Assembly: GCF_002068095.1 (NCBI RefSeq)
Contig: NZ_LWIG01000032.1
Location: 41,424-90,166 of the forward strand
Direction: 5' to 3'
DNA length: 48,743 nucleotides
Origin: Bradyrhizobium sacchari
GTDB lineage: Bacteria > Pseudomonadota > Alphaproteobacteria > Rhizobiales > Xanthobacteraceae
The position numbers were made by a program, and so were the translations under genes. Below, piece by piece: positions 23,849 to 32,316 of the stretch (the stretch's first letter is position 1; each line of letters opens with the position of its first letter). The notes under the pieces were generated by a model, which ran no database searches, was not told the origin of the DNA, and saw only the letters and a list, made by a program, of their open reading frames with translations.

Positions 23849-25036
23849 ATGACCGTTCGCGCGGGCCGGGAATTTCTGGCCATCCCCGGGCCCACCACGA
23901 TGCCCGACGAGGTGCTGCGGGCGATGCACCGTCCGGCGATCGACATCTACTCCAAGGAGATGCTCGACCTGACCGAGAGCCTGCTTAGCGACATCTCGAA
24001 ACTGTTTGCGACCAAGGGCAAGTCCTACATCTACATCGCCAACGGTCATGGCGCCTGGGAAGCTGCACTGAGCAACGTGCTGTCGCGCGGCGACAAGGTG
24101 CTGGTGCTGGAGAGCGGCCGCTTCGCGATCGGCTGGGGCAATGCGGCAGCGCTGATGGGCGCCGAGGTCGAGGTGCTCAAGGGCGACTGGCGTCGCGCGG
24201 TGCGGCCGCACGAGGTCGAGGAACGCCTGCGCCGCGACAAGGAGCACAAGATCAAGGCCGTCGTCGTCGTCCAGGTGGATACGGCCTCGGGCGTGCAGAA
24301 CGACATCGAGGCGATCGGCAAGGCGATCAAGGCGAGCGGCCATCCCGCGCTGTACATGGTCGACACCGTCGCCTCGCTCGGCTGCATGCCGTTCGAGATG
24401 GACAAATGGGGCGTCGACGTCGCGATGTCCGGCTCGCAGAAGGGCCTGATGACGCCGCCCGGCCTCGGCTTCGTCTCCGCCAATACGCGCGCGCTCGAAG
24501 TGCACAGGAAGGCCAATATGTCGACGCCGTATTGGAGCTGGAGCGAGCGCGAGGGCGCCGAGAATTACCGCAAATATGCCGGCACCGCGCCGGTGCACTT
24601 GTTGTTCGCGCTGCGCAAGGCGATCGACCTCTTGCACGAGGAGGGCCTGGAGAACGCCTTCCGCCGCCACAGCCTTCTCGCGGAGGCCGCGCGCCGCGCG
24701 GTTGCGATGTGGTCGGAAGGTCAGGTGCTCGGCTTCAACGTTGCGGAAGCCAGCGAACGCTCCAACACCGTGACCACGGTGACCATGAGCAACGGCCATG
24801 ATCCGGCGGTGCTGCAACGCTATTGCAAGGACAAATGCGGCGTCGTGCTCGGCACCGGCATCGGCGACCTCTCGGGACAGGCCTTCCGCATCGCCCATAT
24901 GGGTCACGTCAACGCGCCGATGCTGCTCGGCACGCTCGGAGTGATCGAGATCGGATTGAATGCGCTGAATATCCCGCACGGCAAGGGCGGGCTTGAGGCG
25001 GCGGTGTCGTATCTCGGTGAGGAAGTGGCGGCGTAA
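23849..25036 (+). CDS. Class V aminotransferase, serine-glyoxylate type
   Basis: 395 residues, the usual length for alanine/serine-glyoxylate aminotransferases. The ATG at 23849 has AAGGA 12 nt upstream. The N-terminus FLAIPGPTTMPDEVLRAMHRP is the family signature. YIANGHGAWEAALSNVL and LESGRFAIGWG form the cofactor pocket, VVVVQVDTASGVQNDI and MVDTVASLG hold the Asp that contacts the pyridine nitrogen, and SGSQKGLM carries the PLP lysine, Lys198. RIAHMGHVN near the C-terminus has the carboxylate-binding Arg. The enzyme would transfer the amino group of Ser or Ala to glyoxylate in the cytoplasm, linking C2 and serine metabolism. No other serine-cycle genes are nearby. Confidence 0.92.
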   Translation: MTVRAGREFLAIPGPTTMPDEVLRAMHRPAIDIYSKEMLDLTESLLSDISKLFATKGKSYIYIANGHGAWEAALSNVLSRGDKVLVLESGRFAIGWGNAAALMGAEVEVLKGDWRRAVRPHEVEERLRRDKEHKIKAVVVVQVDTASGVQNDIEAIGKAIKASGHPALYMVDTVASLGCMPFEMDKWGVDVAMSGSQKGLMTPPGLGFVSANTRALEVHRKANMSTPYWSWSEREGAENYRKYAGTAPVHLLFALRKAIDLLHEEGLENAFRRHSLLAEAARRAVAMWSEGQVLGFNVAEASERSNTVTTVTMSNGHDPAVLQRYCKDKCGVVLGTGIGDLSGQAFRIAHMGHVNAPMLLGTLGVIEIGLNALNIPHGKGGLEAAVSYLGEEVAA

Positions 25037-25072
25037 ATATTCCGCTGTCGTCCCGGCGAAGGCTTCTTTCTT

Positions 25073-25227
25073 CCTTCTCCCCTTGTGGGAGAAGGTGGCG
25101 CGAAGCGCCGGATGAGGGGTCGTCTCCGCGAATCTCATCGCGAGAGTTTGATGCGCGGATAGAGACCCCTCACCCGTCTCGCCGCTGCGCGGCGAGCCAC
25201 CCTCTCCCACAAGGGGGAAGGGGAAGA
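25073..25227. repeat. Large inverted CTCCCC-type intergenic repeat (family D), copy 1
   Basis: CTTCTCCCCTTGTGGGAGAAGG at the left and CCTCTCCCACAAGGGGGAAGG at the right are inverted, with inner GGATGAGGGGTC / GACCCCTCACCC arms and a GCCGCTGCGCGGC hairpin. It lies between convergent genes and abuts the next stop codon. Related blocks occur at 27904 and 30173. Confidence 0.85.
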
Positions 25228-26328
25228 TCACTGTTCCACGCGATACGCTTCCACCTGCTTCTTCAGTTCGTCCAGCGACGCGAGCGGCGCTTTCGGATCG
25301 ACGCGATATTCTCCGCTCGCCAGCCACTTCAGCACCAACGCGTCCACGACCGGCGAATGGTGGATGACGTCGCTGTAATTGTCGAGATCGTGCGTCACCG
25401 CCTTGATCGCTCGGAAATCGTGCAGGCGCACGTTCCGAATCTGCGCCAATCGCTGCGCAATCACCGCCGTGAGATCGGTGACGATCTTCAGCGTCTCGGG
25501 TGAGGCATCGCGCATCGCGACGAATTGCAGGATCGAATAGGGCGGGAAGTAGACGTCGAAGGTCACGTCCGGATGGCGCGTGATGAGACCAGCGGCATCG
25601 TGCTCGAAGTGCCGGACCATGGCCTCATAACCATAGCCTTCGCCGAGAAAGCGACTGCGCACCGGGCTGGTGATGTAGGCGAAGGCGGCGAGCGTCTTCG
25701 TCGCATTGTAATCGCGCGCAATATCGAAATTCCGCGGCAGCGCGTAGATGTCGTCGACCTCGGACAGCGCGAACTTGACGGGGAGAAACGGTGCTGCGCG
25801 AGAAAGCGGCTGCTGCAAGGGCGGGATCGATCGCAGCAGCACGAACAGCGATTCCTTCGCCATCGCCGCACTGAAGACGTAGGACGCAATCCCCCTGGGC
25901 GTCCTGCGATAGAGATCGACGGACAGATAGGGGTCGGCCTCGATATCGGCCGCGTCGACGAAGCTGAAATCGTCCATCGCCCAGATCACGCGCCGCGCGC
26001 CGCGGTCGATCGCCTGCTCCAGCACGAAGGCCTGCTGACGCGAGTTGGAGCCGGTCATCGCCAGCTTGAGCGAGCGGACGCCGAGCGCGCGGTCGATGTC
26101 GCTCTGACGGAAATGGATCGCGAGCGAGGTGCCCATGAAGGCGGTGTCGAACGACTGGCTGCGGATCAGCCCGGCATTCTGCACGCGCGTATCGTCGGAG
26201 TAGAACGCCCGTCGCGAGGGACGAAACAATTGCAGGGGATCGACGACATAGGTGAGCACCGCCGCGCCCAGCAGGCACACCATGCTGGCGAGGAGAAGGC
26301 GCTTCAGGCTGGTGAACGATCCGCGCAT
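25228..26328 (-). CDS. SGNH-like partner of the MBOAT acyltransferase
   Basis: 366 residues. One N-terminal TM helix (LLLASMVCLLGAAVLTYVV) exposes the rest to the periplasm. FDTAFMGTSLAIHFRQSD holds a GxS motif (Ser68) in the position of the SGNH nucleophile, and LDNYSDVIHHSPVVDALV near residue 320 carries a D-x-x-H pair, a design shared by AlgJ/AlgX-like and DltD-like proteins. Its ATG overlaps the TGA of the upstream MBOAT gene (TGATG), so the two are translationally coupled. It probably completes transfer of an acyl group, passed through the membrane by the MBOAT protein, to an exported polysaccharide or other envelope glycan. No biosynthesis genes for a polymer are adjacent. Confidence 0.75.
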   Translation of the reverse strand: MRGSFTSLKRLLLASMVCLLGAAVLTYVVDPLQLFRPSRRAFYSDDTRVQNAGLIRSQSFDTAFMGTSLAIHFRQSDIDRALGVRSLKLAMTGSNSRQQAFVLEQAIDRGARRVIWAMDDFSFVDAADIEADPYLSVDLYRRTPRGIASYVFSAAMAKESLFVLLRSIPPLQQPLSRAAPFLPVKFALSEVDDIYALPRNFDIARDYNATKTLAAFAYITSPVRSRFLGEGYGYEAMVRHFEHDAAGLITRHPDVTFDVYFPPYSILQFVAMRDASPETLKIVTDLTAVIAQRLAQIRNVRLHDFRAIKAVTHDLDNYSDVIHHSPVVDALVLKWLASGEYRVDPKAPLASLDELKKQVEAYRVEQ

Positions 26329-27764
26329 CAGAACCGGAAATAGATGAATTCGCTGTGGCTCTGGATGCCCAGAATCCCGAAGGCGAGCACCAGCGACGCC
26401 GCATAGAGGGCCAGCGGCCGCATGCGTCCTGTCTGCAAGGCTTCGCCGACCCGGCGGTTGCCATGATCATAGCCCATGATGTCCTGCGTGTTCGGCGCCA
26501 GCCACACCAGCGCCGCGTAGATCATGACCAGCACCAGCGCTGCGATCTCCTCGCGGCCGAAAACGATGTTTGAGGGATCGGCCATGGCGTGGAGCACCCG
26601 CAGCGCCCAGGTAACGCTCTCGGCGCGGAAGAACACCCAGGCGATGACGACTGCGAAGAAGGTCAGCACAGCGCCGGCGATACGGACCGGACGCGCAAGC
26701 AACGCCGGAACGTTCGGCACCAGCGCGTTGAAGGCGTGGTTGATGCAGAGATAGGCGCCATGCAGCATGCCCCAAACGACAAACGTCCAAGCGGCGCCAT
26801 GCCAGAGCCCGCCGAGCAGCATCGTGAGCATCAGATTGACATAGCGCAGCACGCGGCCGCGGCGGTTACCGCCGAGCGGGATGTAGAGATAGTCTCGCAA
26901 AAACTGCGACAGCGTCATGTGCCAGCGCCGCCAGAACTCGACGATGCTGGAAGCCTTGTAGGGCGAGTTGAAGTTGACCGGCAGGAAGATACCGAACATC
27001 AGCGAGATGCCGATCGCCATGTCGGAATAGCCGGAGAAGTCGAAATAGAGCTGGAACGTATAGGCGAGTGCGCCAAGCCAGGCCTGATCGAAGCTCGGCG
27101 AGCGTGCCTCGAAGGCGAGCGCGACCAGGGGCTGGATGCCGTCGGCAAGGCAGGTCTTCTTGAACAGGCCGATGGCGAAGATGATGACCCCGCACAGGAT
27201 CAGATGCGCGCGCGGATGCTTGGAGTCCTCCCGCTCGAACTGCGGGATCATGTCCTTGTGGTGGAGGATCGGCCCCGCGATCAGATGCGGGAAATAGGTC
27301 ACGAACAGCGCATAGTGCGGCAGCGCATAGGCCGAGACCTGTCTGCGATATGCATCGACCAGGAACGCGATCTGGGTGAAGGTGTAGAAGGAGATGCCGA
27401 CCGGCAGCAGGATTTGGATCGCAAGATGCGTGCCGAACAAAGCGTTGATGTTCTCGGTCGCAAAGCCCGCATATTTGAAGATGCCGAGCACGAGCAGATC
27501 ACCGGCGACACCGAGGACCAACGCCGCCCGGCGCTGTGACGCCGTGAGCTCGGCTGCGATCAGGAGATAGCCGACGCCGTAATTGAAGGCGATCGACAAC
27601 AGCAGCAGACCCACGAACTGCCAGTTGCCAATGGCATAGAAGGCCAGCGAGGCGGCCGCCAGCCAGATCACCGGCGCCAGATTGCTGCGCCGCCCAAGCC
27701 AGAAATAGCCCGCCAGCACGGCCGGCAGGAACAGCAGGATGAACGGGTAGGAGTTGAACAGCAT
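26328..27764 (-). CDS. MBOAT-family O-acyltransferase (AlgI-like)
   Basis: 478 residues, about eleven TM segments. The start FNSYPFILLFLPAVLAGYF is the family N-terminus. ILHHKDMIPQFER (about 175), FDFSGYSDMAIGISLMFGI and FWRRWHMTLSQFLRDYLYIPLGGNR are the conserved AlgI/DltB-type segments, and LLGGLWHGAAWTFVVWG carries the catalytic His322. The enzyme takes an acyl group from a cytoplasmic donor and passes it across the inner membrane for O-acylation of an exported polymer. The SGNH-like gene follows with a one-base overlap. ATG at 27764 has a weak ribosome site. The substrate is not given by the neighbourhood. Confidence 0.92.
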   Translation of the reverse strand: MLFNSYPFILLFLPAVLAGYFWLGRRSNLAPVIWLAAASLAFYAIGNWQFVGLLLLSIAFNYGVGYLLIAAELTASQRRAALVLGVAGDLLVLGIFKYAGFATENINALFGTHLAIQILLPVGISFYTFTQIAFLVDAYRRQVSAYALPHYALFVTYFPHLIAGPILHHKDMIPQFEREDSKHPRAHLILCGVIIFAIGLFKKTCLADGIQPLVALAFEARSPSFDQAWLGALAYTFQLYFDFSGYSDMAIGISLMFGIFLPVNFNSPYKASSIVEFWRRWHMTLSQFLRDYLYIPLGGNRRGRVLRYVNLMLTMLLGGLWHGAAWTFVVWGMLHGAYLCINHAFNALVPNVPALLARPVRIAGAVLTFFAVVIAWVFFRAESVTWALRVLHAMADPSNIVFGREEIAALVLVMIYAALVWLAPNTQDIMGYDHGNRRVGEALQTGRMRPLALYAASLVLAFGILGIQSHSEFIYFRF

Positions 27765-27903
27765 CAGGCTGGACCGGCGGCGGGGATACGGAGCCTAAGC
27801 ATACAAGGGGCGGATCAACAACCCGGCGACTTGGCGCAGTCCCGCTGGCAATCCGCGGAATCGGAACGATATAAGGGAACGCGCGAACAAGGCGGCGGCC
27901 CCT

Positions 27904-28036
27904 CTTCTCCCTCTCCCCGTTCTTACGGAGAGAGGGTTGGGGTGAGGGGCCTCTCTCCACACGCGAGATGGTCGGGGGACCTGTACCCCCTCACCCGCCG
28001 CTTCGCGGCGACCTCTCCCCGCAAGCGGGGCGAGGT
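27904..28036. repeat. Large inverted CTCCCC-type intergenic repeat (family D), copy 2
   Basis: CTTCTCCCTCTCCCCGTTC on the left opposes CGACCTCTCCCCGCAAGCGGGGCGAGG on the right, with GGTGAGGGGCC / CCCCCTCACCCGCC inner arms and the GCCGCTTCGCGGCG hairpin. It fills most of the 307-bp divergent interval between the MBOAT gene and oligopeptidase B, so their promoters must lie within or beside it. Confidence 0.85.
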
Positions 28037-28071
28037 TAAGACAAGACGATGCGCTGACGAACGAGGACCGA

Positions 28072-30171
28072 GTGACACAAGCAAAGACGCCTTCTAAGCC
28101 CCCCGTCGCCCCGCGCCGGCCGCATTCCTTCACGCGGCACGGTATCGCCGTGACCGACGACTATGCCTGGCTGAAGGACGCGAAATGGCAGGAGGTGTTG
28201 CGCGACCCCAAGATACTCGATCCTGACATCCGCAAATATCTGGACGAGGAGAACGTCTATACCGAGAGCCTGCTCGGCCATACCGCGCCCCTGCAGAAAA
28301 CGCTGGTCGGCGAGATGCGCGGACGGATCAAGGAAGACGATTCCAGCGTACCGTCGGCGGACGGTCCGTTCGCCTATTTCCGCAGGTTCCGCGAAGGCGG
28401 GCAGCACGAGCTGTTCGGCCGCATGCCGCGCGACGGCGGCGAGGGCGAAATCGTGCTCGACGGCGATGCGCTCGCCAAGGACCACAAATATTTCAAGTTC
28501 GGGGGCAGCCGCCACTCCTATGATCACAAGCTGCAGGCCTGGAGCGCGGACACCAAGGGCTCGGAATATTTTTCGATCCGCGTCCGCGACTGGGCCACGG
28601 GCAAGGACCTCGACGATCTCGTCGAGGAGACCGACGGCGGCGTGGTCTGGGCCGCGGACTGCAAGAGCTTCTTCTATGTGAAGCTCGACGACAATCACCG
28701 CCCGATGCAGGTGTGGCGGCACAAGCTCGGCACCAAGCAGGCCGACGATAGTCTGGTCTATGAAGAGCAGGATGCCGGCTGGTTCACCCATCTGCACGAG
28801 AGCACCAGTGGCCGTTTCTGCGTGATCGCCGGTGGCGATCACGAGACAAGCGAGCAGCGGCTGATCGATCTCGCTCATCCCGAAGCACCGCCGCGCCTGG
28901 TCGCAGCGCGCGAGGACGGCGTGCAATATTCGCTCGCCGATCGCGGCGACGAGCTGTTCATCCTCACCAACGCCGACGACGCCATCGACTTCAAGATCGT
29001 CACCGCGCCGCTTGGCTCGCCCGAGCGCAAGAACTGGCGCGACCTGATCCCTTATCGGCCCGGCATCTACATCATCGACCTCGACCTCTATGCCGGACAT
29101 CTGGTGCGGCTGGAGCGCGCCAATGCGCTGCCGTCGGTCGTGATCCGTGACCTCGCGACCAAGGACGAGCACGCCATCGCCTTCGACGAAGCTGCCTATT
29201 CGCTCGATACGATGGGCTCCTACGAATTCGAGACGACCAATCTGCGCTTTGCCTATTCGTCGATGACGACGCCGTCGGAGGTCTACGACTACGACATGGT
29301 CAAGCGCACGCGCACCCTGCGCAAGCGGCAGGAGATTCCGTCAGGCCATAACGTTGCCGACTACGTCACCACGCGCATCATGGCCAAGGCGCAGGATGGC
29401 GCCGAGGTGCCGGTCTCGATCCTCCATCGCCGCGGGCTCAACCTCGATGGCACGGCGCCGCTGCTGCTCTACGGCTACGGCTCCTACGGCATGGCGATGC
29501 CGGCCTCGTTCAGTGCCAACCGCCTGTCGCTGGTGGACCGCGGCTTCGTCTACGCCATCGCCCATATCCGCGGCGGCGCCGACAAGGGCTGGGGCTGGTA
29601 TCTCGACGGCAAGCGCGAGAAGAAGACAAACAGCTTTGATGATTTCGCCGCCAGCGCGCGTGCACTGATCGCGGCGAAATACACGAGTGAAAAACGCATC
29701 GTCGGCCACGGCGGATCGGCCGGCGGCATGCTGATGGGCGCGGTGGCCAACCGCGCTGGCGAATTGTTCGCCGGCATTGTCGCCGAGGTGCCCTTTGTCG
29801 ACGTGCTCAACACCATGCTCGACGACACGCTGCCGCTGACGCCGCCGGAATGGCCGGAATGGGGCAACCCGATCGAGAGCGAGAAGGATTTTCGCACCAT
29901 CCTGTCGTATTCGCCCTACGACAATGTCGCGGCGAAGGACTATCCCGCGATCCTGGCGATGGGCGGCCTGACCGATCCGCGCGTCACCTACTGGGAGCCC
30001 GCCAAATGGATCGCGCGGCTGCGCGCCACCATGAGCGGCGGCGGCCCGGTTCTCCTCCGCACCAACATGGGCGCCGGCCATGGCGGCGCCTCGGGACGGT
30101 TCGACCGGCTCGATGAAGTCGCGATCGTCTACGCGTTCGCGCTGTGGGCGGCGGGAATCGCGGAGGCCTGA
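28072..30171 (+). CDS. ptrB: Oligopeptidase B (S9 prolyl oligopeptidase family)
   Basis: 699 residues from GTG 28072 with GAGG about 8 nt upstream. The N-terminal beta-propeller (about 70-410) begins RHGIAVTDDYAWLKD and the C-terminal alpha/beta-hydrolase domain (about 420-699) carries the catalytic triad: Ser549 in GHGGSAGGMLMG, Asp in MGGLTDPRVTYWEP, His in MGAGHGGASGRF. Preceding segments LLLYGYGSYG and AHIRGGADKGWGWY are diagnostic. There is no signal peptide, so it acts in the cytoplasm. It cuts short peptides after Arg or Lys. It is a single gene flanked by family D repeats on both sides. Confidence 0.95.
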   Translation: MTQAKTPSKPPVAPRRPHSFTRHGIAVTDDYAWLKDAKWQEVLRDPKILDPDIRKYLDEENVYTESLLGHTAPLQKTLVGEMRGRIKEDDSSVPSADGPFAYFRRFREGGQHELFGRMPRDGGEGEIVLDGDALAKDHKYFKFGGSRHSYDHKLQAWSADTKGSEYFSIRVRDWATGKDLDDLVEETDGGVVWAADCKSFFYVKLDDNHRPMQVWRHKLGTKQADDSLVYEEQDAGWFTHLHESTSGRFCVIAGGDHETSEQRLIDLAHPEAPPRLVAAREDGVQYSLADRGDELFILTNADDAIDFKIVTAPLGSPERKNWRDLIPYRPGIYIIDLDLYAGHLVRLERANALPSVVIRDLATKDEHAIAFDEAAYSLDTMGSYEFETTNLRFAYSSMTTPSEVYDYDMVKRTRTLRKRQEIPSGHNVADYVTTRIMAKAQDGAEVPVSILHRRGLNLDGTAPLLLYGYGSYGMAMPASFSANRLSLVDRGFVYAIAHIRGGADKGWGWYLDGKREKKTNSFDDFAASARALIAAKYTSEKRIVGHGGSAGGMLMGAVANRAGELFAGIVAEVPFVDVLNTMLDDTLPLTPPEWPEWGNPIESEKDFRTILSYSPYDNVAAKDYPAILAMGGLTDPRVTYWEPAKWIARLRATMSGGGPVLLRTNMGAGHGGASGRFDRLDEVAIVYAFALWAAGIAEA

Positions 30172-30172
30172 T

Positions 30173-30320
30173 CTTCTCCCTCTCCCCGCTTGCGGGGAGA
30201 GGGTCGGGGTGAGGGGGAGTCTCCGCGAGGACGGCGGAAGATGGACTCGCGGAGAGTCCCCCTCACCCGTAATTCAAGCTGCGCTTGAATTAAGGCCTCT
30301 CCCCCGCAAGCGGGGAGAGG
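30173..30320. repeat. Large inverted CTCCCC-type intergenic repeat (family D), copy 3
   Basis: CTCTCCCCGCTTGCGGGGAGAGG on the left faces CCTCTCCCCCGCAAGCGGGG on the right. Inside are GGGGGAGTCTCCGCGAG / CTCGCGGAGAGTCCCCC arms and an AATTCAAGC-TGC-GCTTGAATT hairpin. It fills the interval between convergent oligopeptidase B and SMP-30 genes and can terminate from both sides. Confidence 0.9.
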
Positions 30321-30330
30321 CGCAGGCGCC

Positions 30331-31422
30331 TCACACCGCCCCATGCGCCTCGACATAGAGCGCATACACCGAATGGCTGCTGGCCATGTAGAGCCGGTTG
30401 TTCTTCGGCCCGCCGAAGCAGAGATTGGCGCAGCGTTCGGGCAGCTTGATGAAGGCGAGCGGCTTGCCTTCGGGGTTGAACACCATCACGCCGTCGAGAT
30501 CTTCCGACTTGCCCCTGAGCTGAAACACCCTGCGGCCGCCGACGTCGGTGGGCTCGGATTGCAGGGCGCCGTTGGAGCCCCAGCCGCACCAGAGATTGCC
30601 GTCGCGGTCGACGCGGAAACCATCGAGCGAGCCCTGGTCGGCGGCGTCGATCAGCTTGGTCTTGCCGCTTAAGGCACCGTCGTCGCCGACATTGTAGCTC
30701 CAGATGCTGCGGTTGGGCGTGCCCTTCCACTCGACCACATAGAGCTTCTTCTCGTCCGGCGAGAAGGCAAGGCCGTTGGGATTGACGAGGTCGGTGAGCA
30801 CGGCGCTGATCTTGCCGTCCTTGGCGATGCGGTAGACATTGGTGGTGGCCTGCTCGGCCTTTTCCTTCTTGCCTTCCCACTCGCCGTTGATGCCGAACAA
30901 GGGATCGGTGAACCAGATGCTGTCGTCGGACTTCACCACGATGTCGTTCGGCGCGTTCAGCCGCTTGCCCTCGAACTTGTCGGCGAGCACCGTGATCTTG
31001 CCGTCCTTCTCGGTGCGGGTGATGCGGCGCGTCACCGAGTGCTCGCATGTGACGAGGCGGCCCTGGCGGTCGCGCGCATTGCCATTGGCGTAATTGGCAT
31101 TGGCGCGGAACACGCTGGTCTGGCCGGTCTTCTCGTCGAACTTCATGATCCGGTTGTTGGGAATGTCGGAGAACAGCAGATAGCCGCCCTCGGGGAAATA
31201 AGCGGGGCCTTCGGCCCAGCGCATGCCGGTTGCGACCTGCTCGACCGTCGAGGAATAGAGCCGGTATTTTCCAAAGCTCGGGTCGAGGATCTGGACGGCG
31301 GGATCCGGATAGCGCTGGTTCGGCGTGAACGCGAACGACTGGGCGCCGGCGGCGCGGGCGAGAAGCGTGGATGCTGCCACGGCGCCAGCGCCGGCCATGA
31401 GATTGCGTCGCGTGAAATTCAT
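30331..31422 (-). CDS. Tat-exported SMP-30/gluconolactonase-family lactonase
   Basis: 363 residues. The ATG at 31422 follows GGGAGGAC; it gives a Tat signal with TRRNLMAG and a hydrophobic run up to ARAAGAQ. The six-bladed propeller has all expected metal ligands: Glu in WAEGPAYFPEGG, Asn in LNAPNDIVV, Asn in VNPNGLAFSPDE and Asp in GSLDGFRVDRDG. The enzyme should open a sugar lactone (aldonolactone) in the periplasm. It is the last gene of a six-gene operon, after the RraA-like gene, and the export signal suggests that the lactone is hydrolysed before the acid is imported by the ABC transporter of the same operon. Confidence 0.9.
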   Translation of the reverse strand: MNFTRRNLMAGAGAVAASTLLARAAGAQSFAFTPNQRYPDPAVQILDPSFGKYRLYSSTVEQVATGMRWAEGPAYFPEGGYLLFSDIPNNRIMKFDEKTGQTSVFRANANYANGNARDRQGRLVTCEHSVTRRITRTEKDGKITVLADKFEGKRLNAPNDIVVKSDDSIWFTDPLFGINGEWEGKKEKAEQATTNVYRIAKDGKISAVLTDLVNPNGLAFSPDEKKLYVVEWKGTPNRSIWSYNVGDDGALSGKTKLIDAADQGSLDGFRVDRDGNLWCGWGSNGALQSEPTDVGGRRVFQLRGKSEDLDGVMVFNPEGKPLAFIKLPERCANLCFGGPKNNRLYMASSHSVYALYVEAHGAV

Positions 31423-31498
31423 AAAAGTCCTCCCTGCTCGATAAAAGGCCGGCGCTTGATGCGGCCGGCCTGTTTCTTGATGCGAGTTCGTCTCGGCC

Positions 31499-32218
31499 TT
31501 AGCGGCCGTTCTTCTTCCGCCATTCCGCGAAATCGGTGAGGGTCTGCGGATCGGTGGCGGGATAGAGACCAAAAATGCCGCGGCCCTTGCCGACTTCCTC
31601 GGTGACGAAGTCCTCGAACGCGGTCATCTCAAAGGTTTCGTTGGCGATCTCGTCGGCGAGATGCGCGGGGATCACGATGACGCCGTCGGCATCACCGAGG
31701 ATGACGTCGCCGGGAAACACCGGCGCGTCGCCACAGCCGATCGGAACGTTGATCTCGATCGCCTGGTGCAGCGTCAGATTGGTCGGCGCGCTCGGTCGGT
31801 GGTGGTAGGCGGGGATGCCGAGCTTGGCGATCTCGGCGGAATCGCGAAAGCCGCCGTCGGTGACGACGCCGGCAACGCCGCGCTTCATCAGCCGCGTCAC
31901 CAGGATCGCACCGGCCGAGGCCGCGCGCGCGTCCTTGCGGCTGTCCATCACCAGCACCGCGCCCGCCGGACAATCCTCCACCGCCTTGCGCTGCGGATGG
32001 GAACGATCCCTGAAGACGTCGATGGTGTTGAGGTCCTCGCGCGCCGGCATGTAGCGCAGCGTGAAGGCCTCGCCGACCATCGTCGGCTGGTCCGGGTTCA
32101 AGGGGCGCACGTCCTGGATCATCTGGATGCGCAGGCCGCGCTTGAACAGCGCGGTGGCGACGGTGGCGGTGGAGACGGATTTGAGCTTGTTGCGGGTGGC
32201 TTCGGAAAGTTTGGTCAT
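31499..32218 (-). CDS. RraA-like / HMG-aldolase-family protein
   Basis: 239 residues from the ATG at 32218. The family core is clear: TATVATALFKRGLRIQMI, GAVLVMDSRKDARAASAGAI, RGVAGVVTDGGFRDSAEI (the Arg-Asp pair that binds substrate and metal in class II pyruvate aldolases of this fold) and GCGDAPVFPGDVILGDADGV. The C-terminal extension (ETFEMTAFEDFVTEEVGKGRGIFGLYP) is that of catabolic members rather than the RNase E inhibitor RraA. It lies between the dehydratase and lactonase genes, so cleavage of a 2-keto-3-deoxy acid into pyruvate and an aldehyde is the likely role. That is inferred from context. Confidence 0.85.
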   Translation of the reverse strand: MTKLSEATRNKLKSVSTATVATALFKRGLRIQMIQDVRPLNPDQPTMVGEAFTLRYMPAREDLNTIDVFRDRSHPQRKAVEDCPAGAVLVMDSRKDARAASAGAILVTRLMKRGVAGVVTDGGFRDSAEIAKLGIPAYHHRPSAPTNLTLHQAIEINVPIGCGDAPVFPGDVILGDADGVIVIPAHLADEIANETFEMTAFEDFVTEEVGKGRGIFGLYPATDPQTLTDFAEWRKKNGR

Positions 32219-32236
32219 TTGGTACACTCTCTCTTT

Positions 32237-32313
32237 CGTCATTCCGGGGCGATGCGTAAGCATCGCACCCGGAATCTCGAGGTTCCGGGTTCGCTTCGCG
32301 CCCCGGAACGACG
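32237..32313. repeat. Palindromic interspersed repeat inside the operon
   Basis: CGTCATTCCGGGGCG at the left pairs with CGCCCCGGAACGACG at the right; GATGCGTAAGCATC and GGAATCTCGAGGTTCC are inner hairpins. It lies between the dehydratase and RraA-like genes and may lower or stabilise downstream message. Confidence 0.85.
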
Positions 32314-32316
32314 GTG

